Source: Thalassolituus sp006212115 (GTDB lineage: Bacteria; Pseudomonadota; Gammaproteobacteria; Pseudomonadales; Oceanobacteraceae). Taken from it: a stretch of DNA of 64,000 bases. Location of the stretch: assembly GCF_040372045.1 (NCBI RefSeq), contig NZ_BAABWH010000001.1; one strand, 5' to 3'. A program made the position numbers and the translations under genes. Below, one piece after another: positions 24,461 through 33,596 of the stretch. The notes below the pieces were generated by a model. It was not told the DNA's origin. It saw only the letters and a list, made by a program, of their open reading frames with translations, and searched no databases. Each line of letters begins with the position of its first letter. The first letter of the stretch is position 1.

Positions 24461-25261
24461 ATGACCGCTCTGATTTTGGCAGCCTTCGCTGCCGGATTTT
24501 ACATTCTTGCAGCAGGACGCCAATTAATGGTGATTGGCGGGATCAAACCACCCCATCGCCCGTTTCTACTTATCACCGCGGCGAGTGGCGCTGTGCTTCA
24601 CGCAGCCGCCCTGAGCCAGACCATGTTGACTCCAATCGGCCTGAACCTCGCCATGTTTCAGGTTGGGTCTTTGATTTCGTTGATCATCACCAATCTGCTG
24701 TTGTTCTCAGCCTGGAAGAAACCGGTCGACAATCTCTTTTCTGGCTTGCTCCCAATGGGAGCGGTCATCTGTGTGCTGGCCGCGTTCGCACCGCACCTGG
24801 TGATTTTGTCGAACATCAGTTACGCCCTGATGTGGCATATCCTGCTGTCCGTCATTGCATTCAGCTTGTTCACCATCGCTGCCGTTCAGGCGGTCATGGT
24901 ACTGCTGCAGGATCGCAGTCTGCGACGGCACCAACTGCAGGGGTTGGTTCGGTCGCTGCCTCCTCTGCAGACCATGGACGCACTGCTGTTTGAGATTCTG
25001 TGGTTAGCCATGACCTTGCTGACCGGAGCCTTTATGATTGGCTTCCCGGCAATCGACAACCTGAGCGAACAACACCTGATCCATAAAGTCGTTTTTTCTG
25101 TGATCGCATGGGTGGTGTTCGCCATTCTTCTGTTCGGTCGCTACCGCTTTGGTTGGCGTGGCCCGACAGCCAGTCGCTGGACTCTGACGGGTACTGGATT
25201 TCTCGTTCTGGCCTACTTCGGATCGCAGTTTGTACTGGAGTACGTTCTCCAACGTGCTTAA
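24461..25261 (+). CDS. CcsA/HemX-like (YpjD-type) inner membrane protein
   Basis: A 266-residue membrane protein with about eight hydrophobic helices and the conserved Trp/His pattern of the cytochrome c assembly (CcsA/HemX) family, for example ISYALMWHILLSVIAFSLFTIAA (about residues 121-143) and TGAFMIGFPAIDN. These proteins may handle haem or affect haem synthesis; in this family the exact job is unknown. The ATG at 24461 was chosen as the first start just before the hydrophobic N terminus, with GGGGA upstream. The ffh gene is divergent and the CNNM-type gene follows on the same strand. Confidence 0.8.
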   Translation: MTALILAAFAAGFYILAAGRQLMVIGGIKPPHRPFLLITAASGAVLHAAALSQTMLTPIGLNLAMFQVGSLISLIITNLLLFSAWKKPVDNLFSGLLPMGAVICVLAAFAPHLVILSNISYALMWHILLSVIAFSLFTIAAVQAVMVLLQDRSLRRHQLQGLVRSLPPLQTMDALLFEILWLAMTLLTGAFMIGFPAIDNLSEQHLIHKVVFSVIAWVVFAILLFGRYRFGWRGPTASRWTLTGTGFLVLAYFGSQFVLEYVLQRA

Positions 25262-25346
25262 GACAGGCTTCAGGCCAAGTCGTGTTCTTGACACGCCCCC
25301 CACAGTGCCTATGATGGCGGAATCGTATTAGCCATAGGACACCGTC

Positions 25347-26636
25347 TTGAACGACGTTCCCTTGAGTGTGCTTTTCGGCATACTCGCCCTGCTTATTGTT
25401 TTGTCAGGTTTCTTCTCCAGTTCTGAAACCGGCATGATGTCTCTAAACCGTTATCGATTGCGTCATCTCGCCCGTAACAAGCACAAAGGCGCCATGCGCT
25501 CTGCTAAGTTGCTTGAAAAGCCGGACCGGATGATCGGCACTATCCTCACAGGTAACAATCTTGTTAACTTTGCGGCAGCGGCATTAGCGACCATCATCAG
25601 TCAGCGGCTATGGCCACATAATCCTGATTTAGCCGTCTTCGTGAATACCATTCTGTTCACGCTGATTGTTCTGATCTTTGCAGAGCTCACACCTAAAACG
25701 CTGGCGGCGATCGCACCGGAAAGAATCGCCTTCCCTGCCTCGCGTATTCTGCTCACATTACAGTGGGCATTGCACCCAGCCGTCTGGTTTGTGAATACCA
25801 TTGCGAATGCCCTGCTGAAGCTGATCCGCATCGATGTAAACAACGCGACGCCGGATAACCTCAGTACGGAAGAACTGCGTACTGTGGTGCGGGAAGCCGG
25901 CTCCATGATTCCCAAGCGTCACCAGCGCATGCTTATATCGATTCTCGACCTCGAGAAGATGACGGTAAACGACATCATGGTGCCGCGTAATGAAGTCGTT
26001 GGTATTGATCTCGACGATCCGCTGGATGCCATCATCGAACAATTACGCACAACCGAGCATACCCGCTTGCCGGTATTCCGTGGCGGCATCAATAACGTTG
26101 TCGGCGTACTCCACACCCGCAACGTCAGCCGTTTCCTGGAATCAGGAGAAGACCTGAAAGAGGATATCGCTACACATGCTCGCGACCCCTACTTTATTCC
26201 GGAAAGCACGCCGCTCCATACGCAGCTGTTCAACTTCCAGAAATACCAGCGACGCATTGCTCTGGTAGTCGATGAATATGGTGATGTTCACGGCATCTGT
26301 ACTCTTGAAGATATTCTTGAGGAGATCGTTGGCGAATTCACCACCGACGTTGCCGCTGCGGGCTCGCCAGCGGTTCATCCACAGGACGATGGCAGTTACA
26401 TCATTGACGGCACCGCGTTCGTCCGTGATGTGAATAAGGTGATGCATTGGGAGTTACCCACCGACGGTCCGAAGTCTGTCAGCGGCCTGATTGTCGAGCA
26501 TCTTGAGCACATTCCTGAGTCTGCCGTATGCCTTCGAATTGAACGCTATCGCATCGAAATCCTTGAGATCAAAGACAACACCATTCGCAGTGCACGTGTC
26601 ACGATCGATCCAAACTGGAATGATGACGACGATTGA
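25347..26636 (+). CDS. CNNM/CorC-HlyC family transporter (CorB/YfjD-like)
   Basis: A 429-residue membrane protein. The N-terminal DUF21 domain (about residues 5-190) has four hydrophobic segments and the signature FFSSSETGMMSLNRYRLRHLARN. A CBS pair follows (about 205-335: TVNDIMVPRNEVVGIDLDDP and LVVDEYGDVHGICTLEDILEEIVGEF), then a CorC_HlyC domain. CNNM proteins act in magnesium (and cobalt) export or sodium-coupled transport. The start is a TTG at 25347: AGGA lies seven bases upstream and NDVPLSVLFGILALL aligns with what I recall of E. coli YfjD. The 3' end is embedded in a hairpin whose loop holds the stop codon. Confidence 0.88.
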   Translation: MNDVPLSVLFGILALLIVLSGFFSSSETGMMSLNRYRLRHLARNKHKGAMRSAKLLEKPDRMIGTILTGNNLVNFAAAALATIISQRLWPHNPDLAVFVNTILFTLIVLIFAELTPKTLAAIAPERIAFPASRILLTLQWALHPAVWFVNTIANALLKLIRIDVNNATPDNLSTEELRTVVREAGSMIPKRHQRMLISILDLEKMTVNDIMVPRNEVVGIDLDDPLDAIIEQLRTTEHTRLPVFRGGINNVVGVLHTRNVSRFLESGEDLKEDIATHARDPYFIPESTPLHTQLFNFQKYQRRIALVVDEYGDVHGICTLEDILEEIVGEFTTDVAAAGSPAVHPQDDGSYIIDGTAFVRDVNKVMHWELPTDGPKSVSGLIVEHLEHIPESAVCLRIERYRIEILEIKDNTIRSARVTIDPNWNDDDD

Positions 26637-26649
26637 TCGTCATCATTCC
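26617..26649 (+). terminator. Hairpin overlapping the stop codon of the CNNM gene
   Basis: A perfect 13-base inverted repeat (26617-26629 and 26637-26649) has a seven-base loop CGATTGA in which TGA is the gene's stop codon. The left arm is the coding sequence for the final NDD(D) residues. No T-run follows, so it may protect the mRNA 3' end or slow transcription rather than terminate it. Confidence 0.55.
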
Positions 26650-26723
26650 CCCCGGGGTATCACCTGCCCCACCTAATAGATACAATAATGCCCCTATTTT
26701 CTGAGCAACCGAAACGAATTGTC

Positions 26724-28844
26724 ATGACCGATCAGATCGCTCGCAATGAATCAGAACGTAAGATTCTGGTTACCAGCGCATTGCCGTATGCCAACGGCTC
26801 CATCCACCTTGGCCACCTGCTTGAATACATCCAGACCGATATCTGGGTACGTTTTCAGAAGTCGCGAGGTCACGCCTGTACATACGTTTGCGCCGACGAC
26901 GCGCATGGCACCGCAATCATGTTGCGTGCCGAAAAAGAAGGCCTGACGCCCGAAGAGCAGATCGCCCGCGTAAAAGCCGAGCACGAAACCGATTTCGCTG
27001 ATTTCCAGATCGCATTCGACAACTTTCACAGCACACATAGTGAAGAAAACCGCGAGCTCTCTGCGTCTATTTATAAAGCGTGCCGAGACAAAGGCCATAT
27101 CGCCACCCGAAGCATCAAACAGCTGTATGATCCGGTCAAAGAATTGTTTCTGGCAGACCGATACATCAAAGGAAGCTGCCCGAAGTGTTCAGCCGAAGAT
27201 CAATATGGCGATAACTGTGAAGTATGTGGTGCCACCTACACGCCAGCGGAATTACAGAACCCTTATTCCGTTATCTCCGGAGCCACGCCGGTAGAAAAAG
27301 AATCCGAGCACTTCTTCTTCAAGCTTCCGGATTTTCAGGACTTCCTGAAGGAATGGACGCGCTCTGGCACACTTCAGGATGAAGTCGCCAACAAGCTTGC
27401 TGAGTGGCTCGATTCTGGTCTACAAGAGTGGGATATCTCACGCGATGCGCCTTACTTCGGGTTTGAAATCCCGGATGCGCCGGGCAAGTATTTCTATGTC
27501 TGGCTGGACGCCCCAATCGGCTATATGGCGAGTTTCAAGAATCTTTGCGACCGTCGTGACGACTTGGATTTCGACGAGTACTGGAACAAAGATTCAAAAG
27601 CTGAGGTGTACCACTTCATTGGCAAAGACATTATCAACTTCCACGCTCTGTTCTGGCCGTCCATGCTAACCGCTGCAGATTACCGCACACCTTCTGCCGT
27701 CCATGCGCACGGTTTTGTTACGGTCAACGGTGCGAAGATGTCCAAGTCACGAGGTACGTTTATCAAGGCCCGTACGTACCTGAACCACCTCAATCCAACC
27801 TACCTGCGTTACTACTTCGCAGCGAAATTGAGTGGCAGCGTCGATGACTTTGACCTGAACCTGGAAGACTTCGTTCAGCGAGTCAATTCAGACCTTGTGA
27901 ATAAGCTCATCAATATCGCCAGCCGTACCGCCAACTTCATTAAGAAGTCCGGTGGGGTATTGAGCGATCAGTGCGTTGAAGAAGCCATGGTGAACGATTT
28001 CATTCAGGCTGGTGAACAAATCGCACAACACTACGAAAACCGCGAGTTTGGCCGAGCTATGCGCGACATTATGGCGCTGGCCGATCGCGCTAACGAATAC
28101 ATTCAAAGCAAAGCCCCTTGGGTTATGTCCAAAGAGGAAGGCCGTGAACAGGAAGTCCTCGATGTGTGTTCTGTTGCCGTGAATCTGTTCCGCCAGCTGA
28201 TGACCTATCTCGCACCTGTGATGCCGGAACTGGCGGATAAAACCTGTGCCTTCCTGAACCTGGACAACCTGAACTGGGACAGCCGCACAAACATACTCAA
28301 AGGCCACAGCATCAACAAGTTTAAGCCGATGCTGAGCCGCGCAGAAATGGATAAAGTGACGGCTATTCTCGACGAGACCAAAACGGAACTGGCGAAAGAA
28401 AACGGAACCCCAGCACCCGCTCAGGATCAGAGTAACAGCAAGAAACAAGAGAAAAAGCAGGCGAAGAAAAGCGCGAAGCCTGCCTTGCGTGAAGACGGAA
28501 ACGAAGTCATCGCTGACACGATTGAATTCCCTGACTTTGCCAAGGTCGACCTGCGCATAGCACGCATTGTTAAAGCCGACCATGTAGAGGGCGCAGACAA
28601 GCTGTTGGCACTGACATTAGATATTGGTAACGGCGAGACACGTAACGTCTTTTCGGGTATCAAGGCAGCCTACTCTCCGGAAGATCTGGAAGGTAAGTTA
28701 ACCGTGATGGTCGCGAATCTCGCTCCGCGTAAGATGAAGTTTGGTATGTCGGAAGGTATGGTTCTGGCCGCCGGTCCGGGTGGATCTGATATCTTCTTAC
28801 TTGAACCCCATGATGGCGCCCAACCGGGCATGAGAGTGATGTGA
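26724..28844 (+). CDS. metG: Methionyl-tRNA synthetase
   Basis: Class I synthetase charging tRNA-Met. The HIGH signature is SIHLGHLLE, the KMSKS loop is KMSKSRGTF, and the zinc knuckle is CPKCSAEDQYGDNCEVCG (Cys-x2-Cys-x9-Cys-x2-Cys). An anticodon-binding domain follows, then a Lys-rich linker (KKQEKKQAKKSAK) and a C-terminal EMAP/Trbp111-like dimerisation and tRNA-binding domain (DFAKVDLRIARIVKADH ... LAPRKMKFGMSEGM). The ATG at 26724 (MTDQIARNE, 706 residues) fits E. coli-type enzymes; an in-frame ATG at 26688 would add 12 residues and lacks a ribosome site. The stop overlaps the Tim44-like start by one base. Confidence 0.97.
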   Translation: MTDQIARNESERKILVTSALPYANGSIHLGHLLEYIQTDIWVRFQKSRGHACTYVCADDAHGTAIMLRAEKEGLTPEEQIARVKAEHETDFADFQIAFDNFHSTHSEENRELSASIYKACRDKGHIATRSIKQLYDPVKELFLADRYIKGSCPKCSAEDQYGDNCEVCGATYTPAELQNPYSVISGATPVEKESEHFFFKLPDFQDFLKEWTRSGTLQDEVANKLAEWLDSGLQEWDISRDAPYFGFEIPDAPGKYFYVWLDAPIGYMASFKNLCDRRDDLDFDEYWNKDSKAEVYHFIGKDIINFHALFWPSMLTAADYRTPSAVHAHGFVTVNGAKMSKSRGTFIKARTYLNHLNPTYLRYYFAAKLSGSVDDFDLNLEDFVQRVNSDLVNKLINIASRTANFIKKSGGVLSDQCVEEAMVNDFIQAGEQIAQHYENREFGRAMRDIMALADRANEYIQSKAPWVMSKEEGREQEVLDVCSVAVNLFRQLMTYLAPVMPELADKTCAFLNLDNLNWDSRTNILKGHSINKFKPMLSRAEMDKVTAILDETKTELAKENGTPAPAQDQSNSKKQEKKQAKKSAKPALREDGNEVIADTIEFPDFAKVDLRIARIVKADHVEGADKLLALTLDIGNGETRNVFSGIKAAYSPEDLEGKLTVMVANLAPRKMKFGMSEGMVLAAGPGGSDIFLLEPHDGAQPGMRVM

Positions 28845-29674
28845 TGAAAACAGTACTAACCTTGGTATCTGCCATGATCCTGATGATGGGCATGGTCTCA
28901 GAAGCGCACGCAAAGCGCTTTGGTAGCGGCGGCTTTGGTAAGACCAAGAGCGTTCCGACACAACAGAGAACAGCGCCCTCCAAGCAGAATGATAACGCGT
29001 CTGGAACGGCTCAGGCTGCACCTGCCAAAGGTGGTTTAGCCGGTGGCATGATGGGCGGTATGCTTGGTGGACTGCTGGCAGGTGGATTGTTTGCCTATCT
29101 GCTCGGTAGCGGTGCATTTGAAGGCATCCAGTTTATGGACATCCTGTTATTGGGCCTGGCGGCGTTTGTTATCATCCGCCTGCTGCGAGGTATGGCTGGC
29201 GGCCAGCAACGCCAGGCGGCATCCGCCAATGGCAGCCCGATCAACCAGCACTTCCAGAGCTCTGAGCCAGTTGCAGGCGGTAGCACCGGCCCATCTGTCG
29301 ACCTGCCTGACGACTTTGACGCCGATGCCTTTACACAGGGTGCACTCGACCACTACAAGCTGGTTCAGCAGGCGTGGAACGAAGGTAATCTGGATCTGAT
29401 CCGCGAATACGTCAGCACCGACCTGTTTGATGCACTGGCTGCTCAGAGAAATCGTCTGATGGTTGCTCCGCAAACCGAAGTACTGGATCTGTCCGCTGAG
29501 ATTGTTCGCTGCGAAGAAAGCGCAACTCATCGCGAAATCAGCATTCTGTTCCGTGGTCGCTGCAAGGATGAGATTGAAAAATCGGAAGACGGCATTTTCG
29601 ATATCTGGCACCTCGAACGTGACTTGTCCGACGCCGATGCGCCCTGGATTATCGTTGGCATCCAGGTTGAGTAA
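28844..29674 (+). CDS. Tim44-like domain membrane protein
   Basis: A 276-residue protein. A signal-like N terminus (VLTLVSAMILMMGMVSEAHA) is followed by a Gly/Ser/Gln-rich stretch (KRFGSGGFGKTKSV), a Gly-rich membrane region (GGMMGGMLGGLLAGGLFAYLL) and a second helix (DILLLGLAAFVIIRLL). The C-terminal domain (about residues 160-276) is Tim44-like: FDADAFTQGALDHYKLVQQAWNEGNL through DIWHLERD. Bacterial members are of unknown function; the fold suggests peptide or lipid binding. The start is the ATG at 28844, sharing one base with the metG stop (TGATG). Confidence 0.85.
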   Translation: MKTVLTLVSAMILMMGMVSEAHAKRFGSGGFGKTKSVPTQQRTAPSKQNDNASGTAQAAPAKGGLAGGMMGGMLGGLLAGGLFAYLLGSGAFEGIQFMDILLLGLAAFVIIRLLRGMAGGQQRQAASANGSPINQHFQSSEPVAGGSTGPSVDLPDDFDADAFTQGALDHYKLVQQAWNEGNLDLIREYVSTDLFDALAAQRNRLMVAPQTEVLDLSAEIVRCEESATHREISILFRGRCKDEIEKSEDGIFDIWHLERDLSDADAPWIIVGIQVE

Positions 29675-29691
29675 TACGTACTCCGCCGTAT

Positions 29692-29720
29692 AAAAAATAA
29701 GCCCGGTGCAAACCGGGCTT
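29692..29720 (-). terminator. Intrinsic terminator between convergent genes, best on the minus strand
   Basis: AAGCCCGG and CCGGGCTT (29699-29706, 29713-29720) form a perfect eight-base stem with a six-base loop. On the minus strand it is followed by a T-rich tract (29692-29700), so it fits best as the terminator of the PAP2-DUF454-regulator run, but it could also serve the Tim44-like gene. Confidence 0.7.
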
Positions 29721-29877
29721 AAAGTGGAGATAAAGATCCCTATGTCAGAACCTTTAAACCGATACTAGTGGGTTATCGGATAGATATACAGGTGTAATGT
29801 AGCCATTTCGGTAACAATTCAAGCCAGCCATTCGATATGGCCACTATTAACCGAAAAAATCGAGCTAATTCAATAAG

Positions 29878-30549
29878 TTACTTAGGCAAAACGCGACTCT
29901 CACCGAGCAAACCCCAGCCACATATTCTGAAAGTGAAGTAGCAGACGTAACCCGCGAACAGGGTATCACTGAGGAAGTGTCCCCCTTGCACTATCCGGGT
30001 AGCCCCTAATACCACGCCGGTTAAGATTCCACCCCAAAACCACGCACGACTACGGAATACCCACCCAAGGGCCATAAACCAGAAGCCCATGGCAGCGTGA
30101 CCACTGACAAAAGAGTTGCACCCTTTCGAGCACGAATCGCTGATAACAAAAGCAGGAGTAAACGTCTTACGTCCATCAAACTGCTCGACGTTCTTAGGAC
30201 GCGCGCGATCGAACCCTTCTTTGAATACACTGTGGACCAGAATGCCGGGGCCCGCGATCAGAGTCACCAGCAGAAATATCAGAATCTTTTTGTCCTGCCC
30301 CTTCGGCCCACTACGGAACAAGGAAGCCGCAACAGCAATAAGCAAAACGGGCACCAACAGATAGGGCAGATAACGGAAAATACCGTAGATAGACACAGCA
30401 ACCGGGTTATCAGACAACGGCCAGGCACCTAGCTCAGGATCATAAAAAAGGCTGCTGACAGCAAGGTCTATCTGAGGATACAAAACGAAGAGAGCCGCCA
30501 GAATCATAAAACTCAGCCAGTCAAAGTGTTGTTTAGCGATATCAAGCAT
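29878..30549 (-). CDS. PAP2-family membrane phosphatase
   Basis: A 223-residue inner-membrane protein with about six helices. The three phosphatase motifs are present: KEGFDRARPKN (about residues 117-127), SFVSGHAAMGFW, and ATRIVQGGHFLSD, where the first His is in SGH and the second in GGH. Such enzymes hydrolyse lipid phosphates (phosphatidic acid, undecaprenyl-PP, lipid A 1-phosphate); the substrate is not evident. An extended inter-motif segment with two Cys (DSCSKGCNSF) is seen in LpxE-like members. The ATG at 30549 has AAGG six bases upstream. It lies eight bases after the DUF454 gene. Confidence 0.85.
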   Translation of the reverse strand: MLDIAKQHFDWLSFMILAALFVLYPQIDLAVSSLFYDPELGAWPLSDNPVAVSIYGIFRYLPYLLVPVLLIAVAASLFRSGPKGQDKKILIFLLVTLIAGPGILVHSVFKEGFDRARPKNVEQFDGRKTFTPAFVISDSCSKGCNSFVSGHAAMGFWFMALGWVFRSRAWFWGGILTGVVLGATRIVQGGHFLSDTLFAGYVCYFTFRICGWGLLGESRVLPK

Positions 30550-30557
30550 GGTGAACC

Positions 30558-31013
30558 TTACTGGCCTTCTTTTTTTGATGGGGACACGTCTTGCCCGGTA
30601 ACTAAAGTCAGTGTCGGCAAACGTAGAATATAGATGGTGACACATGCACCAATCGCTGGGAGCAAGTAGTGCAGCATAGGGCGCTCAAGCAGTACAAACG
30701 CCGTCAACAGCAAGGTGCTCCACATCAGCAGCAGTGTGTAGACTTTTGCCTTGACGGGCATGCCCTGACCGTCGAGATAGTAAACAAGATACTTGCCCAA
30801 ACGCGGATGGGCGACCAACCACTGATAGAATTTTGGAGATGTTCTGGCAAAACAAGCCGCCGACAACAGCAGGAAGGGAGTCGTGGGCAATACAGGTAAG
30901 AAAATACCGGCAAACCCGAGCGCAACGCTGATCCACCCAATTGCAATCAGCAGGTGCCGGACAATGGGATTGCGGACAGGTTTTCGTTCGGGCAGCGGAG
31001 TTGTGTCTGTCAT
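30558..31013 (-). CDS. DUF454 (YbaN-like) inner membrane protein
   Basis: A 151-residue protein with three hydrophobic segments. The DUF454 signature LGFAGIFLPVLPTTPFLLLSAACFARTSPKF (about residues 37-66) and YLDGQGMPVKAK are clear. Function is unknown. It starts three bases after the stop of the regulator gene and ends eight bases before the PAP2 gene, so the three minus-strand genes probably form one transcript. That association with a lipid phosphatase hints at an envelope role (inference). Confidence 0.85.
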   Translation of the reverse strand: MTDTTPLPERKPVRNPIVRHLLIAIGWISVALGFAGIFLPVLPTTPFLLLSAACFARTSPKFYQWLVAHPRLGKYLVYYLDGQGMPVKAKVYTLLLMWSTLLLTAFVLLERPMLHYLLPAIGACVTIYILRLPTLTLVTGQDVSPSKKEGQ

Positions 31014-31016
31014 AAG

Positions 31017-31997
31017 TTATAGCCTGCGACTGAAACGGCGGCGATATTCCGTAGGTGTCAGCCCTGTCTTAGATCGGAACAGACGTCGGAATGAACTGCC
31101 GTCCTCGTACCCTACTTCATTCATGACTACATCCACCGTACGATCAGTTTCTTCGAGTAACTTACGAGCTGCTTCAATACGAACCGTCTGAATATAGGTA
31201 TTTGGCGACATCGCCAGTGCGCTGTTGAAGCGTCGAATTAAGGTCCGCTTCGACATACCAAACTGGCTCGCAAGCTCATCCACTTTGACTTTGCTGGCGT
31301 AGTGATCATCCAACCACGCCTGTATTTCGCTAATCCGGTCATCCTTGTGCGGCTTAGATAAACGCATCAATGAATAGGATAGCTGACTGTCGCGGCGATA
31401 ATCGAATACAAAGGCCTTCGCCGTCTGCATCGCGACTTCATGATTAACGAATCGCTCAATCAGGTGCAGCGTCAGATCAAACCAGGACAACCCCCCACCG
31501 GCACAGTATATGTCACCGTCGCGGGTAATTAATTGATCCGCCGCAAGCAGTACCTCAGGATAGCGCTCGGCGAAGGTATCACGGTATCCCCAGTGTGTTG
31601 TCGCTCTGCGACCATTGAGAATTCCGGCGTTTGCCAGCAGAAAGTTTCCCGTACAGTTACCGCAGATCGTCCAGTCTTTTTCGGCTGCCCGGCGCAGCAG
31701 GTCTTGCAGCGCCTGCTCTTTAGTAAGAACCTCGGAGATAGGTGAAGCGATCGTAGGCACAATAAGAATGTCGGTATGGTCGATCTCCGCAAAACTCATG
31801 TGCGCAGATAACTCGATACCATTGACGCAGCGAACCGGCTTACCGTCTTCAGACGCGATACGGACGCTGAAATAGCGCTCGTGCGGGTCACCCTGAATTA
31901 CGTTCCAGATGACACCACTGGAGACCAGTAAATCAGCAACACCGGCGATTGCCGACGACATCGCGCCGGGAAACGCTGTGATGACTACCTTGAGCAT
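31017..31997 (-). CDS. GlxA-family AraC-type transcriptional regulator
   Basis: A 326-residue regulator. The N-terminal half (about residues 1-190) has a DJ-1/PfpI fold: MLKVVITAFPGAMSSAIAG, CGNCTGNFLLANAGILNGRRATTHW at the nucleophile elbow, and AGGGLSWFDLTLHLI. The C-terminal half carries two AraC helix-turn-helix units (DELASQFGMSKRTLIRRFNSAL and DVVMNEVGYEDGSSFRRLFRSKTGLTP). GlxA/FtrA relatives sense small metabolites or act in redox-linked regulation. The ligand is unknown. It probably heads the regulator-DUF454-PAP2 operon. Confidence 0.87.
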   Translation of the reverse strand: MLKVVITAFPGAMSSAIAGVADLLVSSGVIWNVIQGDPHERYFSVRIASEDGKPVRCVNGIELSAHMSFAEIDHTDILIVPTIASPISEVLTKEQALQDLLRRAAEKDWTICGNCTGNFLLANAGILNGRRATTHWGYRDTFAERYPEVLLAADQLITRDGDIYCAGGGLSWFDLTLHLIERFVNHEVAMQTAKAFVFDYRRDSQLSYSLMRLSKPHKDDRISEIQAWLDDHYASKVKVDELASQFGMSKRTLIRRFNSALAMSPNTYIQTVRIEAARKLLEETDRTVDVVMNEVGYEDGSSFRRLFRSKTGLTPTEYRRRFSRRL

Positions 31998-32056
31998 TTG
32001 ACATAATCCACCCTGAAAGGGCTTATATTGCCTCTCTCAGGTCTGAATCACAAGTA

Positions 32057-33562
32057 TCAGGCGTTCGGCTTACGGTAGGTCTTTTTAAGCTGCTTACGCG
32101 CTTTATCGCGTTTAATCCGGCGCTTATTGTCGGTTCGCTCAATCGCCTGCGCACGTCGCTTAGAGTGACGAACCTCTTTTTTCTTCTCAGAGAATGGGTT
32201 GTCACCCTGACGGAATTCAAACCGAACCGGTGTGCCCGAGATATCCAGTACACGTCGGAAGGTATTCGCCAGATAACGACGGTAATCCTCTGGTAGCTCG
32301 TTCACCATAGTACCGTGCACGATAATCCTGGGTGGGTTGGAGCCACCCTGGTGAGCATAACGCAGCTTAGGACGTCGACCGCGAATGATCGGCGGCTGAT
32401 GACCAGACACAGCGTCTTCGAGGATGGTCGTTAGCATATTTGTCTGCCACTTCGCCATCGCTGACTCATAAGCCTGATCAACAGACTCATACAGGTGGCC
32501 CACACCCGTACCGTGCAACGCTGAAATAAAGTGCATGTCAGCAAAGGTGAGGAAGTCGAAGCGACGGTCAATCTCATCTTTCACACGCTGCTTGGCGTCT
32601 GCTTCCATACCATCCCACTTGTTGATGGCAATCACGAGAGCGCGCCCTGAGTTCAGCACGAAGCTGAGCATGTGCAGGTCCTGTTCAACGATACCGGTGC
32701 GGGCATCGAGCACCAGAATACAGACGTTGCAGTCCTGAATGGCTTGCAATGTTTTAATGATGGAGAACTTTTCAGCCGCTTCTGAGATGTTTTTACGGCG
32801 ACGCACACCGGCGGTATCGATCAGAGTGTACTCCTGACCATGGCGCTCGTAGGGGATGTAAATGCTGTCCCGGGTGGTGCCGGCTTCATCGAACACAACA
32901 ACCCGCTCTTCACCGAGAAAGCGGTTCACGAGCGTCGACTTACCCACGTTTGGCCGACCAACAACGGCAATCTTAATGCCTTTGATGTCGAGTTCTTCGT
33001 GAGAAACTTCGACCTCACCTTCTTCGTCTTCGTAGTAGTATCCGGTCTCTTCTTCCTCGACTTTCTCTACCTCATGGAGTTCATCCATGACGTAATCGAT
33101 CAGAGCGGAAATACCACGGTTATGTGCAGCAGCAATTGGCAATGGCTCGCCCATGCCTAACTCATAAAATTCGCCGAGTACGACATCGGGATTTTTACCG
33201 TCGATTTTATTGGCAACCAGATAGGCAGATTTGCCATTGCGTCGGAGATGGTCAGCAATCATGCGGTCACCCGCCGTGATACCGGCACCCACATCCACGA
33301 GGAAGAACACGATGTCCGCTTCTTGGATGGCCTGGAAACTTTGTCCAGCCATCGCAGAATCGATCCCCTCTTCCTGTCCGCTAATACCGCCGGTATCAAT
33401 GACAATAAAAGGATGATCTCCCACTTTGCCTTCGCCATATTTGCGGTCACGGGTCAGGCCCGCAATCTCTGCCACAAGGGCATCGCGGCTTTTGGTCAGA
33501 CGATTAAAAAGAGTGGACTTGCCTACATTCGGACGTCCGACGAGGGCGATTACAGGTACCAT
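32057..33562 (-). CDS. der: Ribosome biogenesis GTPase Der (EngA)
   Basis: An essential 50S assembly factor with two tandem GTPase domains. P-loops are GRPNVGKSTLFNRL (residues 8-21) and GRPNVGKSTLVNRFL (about 210-224). Each domain has its DxxG (DTGGI, DTAGV) and NKxD (NKIDG, NKWDG). A KH-like domain from about 375 contacts the ribosome and ends in a basic tail (KRDKARKQLKKTYRKPN). The acidic linker between the two domains (EEEETGYYYEDEEGEVEVS) is normal. It follows bamB with 34 bases between, the order found in E. coli and Pseudomonas. Confidence 0.97.
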   Translation of the reverse strand: MVPVIALVGRPNVGKSTLFNRLTKSRDALVAEIAGLTRDRKYGEGKVGDHPFIVIDTGGISGQEEGIDSAMAGQSFQAIQEADIVFFLVDVGAGITAGDRMIADHLRRNGKSAYLVANKIDGKNPDVVLGEFYELGMGEPLPIAAAHNRGISALIDYVMDELHEVEKVEEEETGYYYEDEEGEVEVSHEELDIKGIKIAVVGRPNVGKSTLVNRFLGEERVVVFDEAGTTRDSIYIPYERHGQEYTLIDTAGVRRRKNISEAAEKFSIIKTLQAIQDCNVCILVLDARTGIVEQDLHMLSFVLNSGRALVIAINKWDGMEADAKQRVKDEIDRRFDFLTFADMHFISALHGTGVGHLYESVDQAYESAMAKWQTNMLTTILEDAVSGHQPPIIRGRRPKLRYAHQGGSNPPRIIVHGTMVNELPEDYRRYLANTFRRVLDISGTPVRFEFRQGDNPFSEKKKEVRHSKRRAQAIERTDNKRRIKRDKARKQLKKTYRKPNA

Positions 33563-33596
33563 GTCAGAGAACCTCAGGCAGTAAAATAGTTATCGA

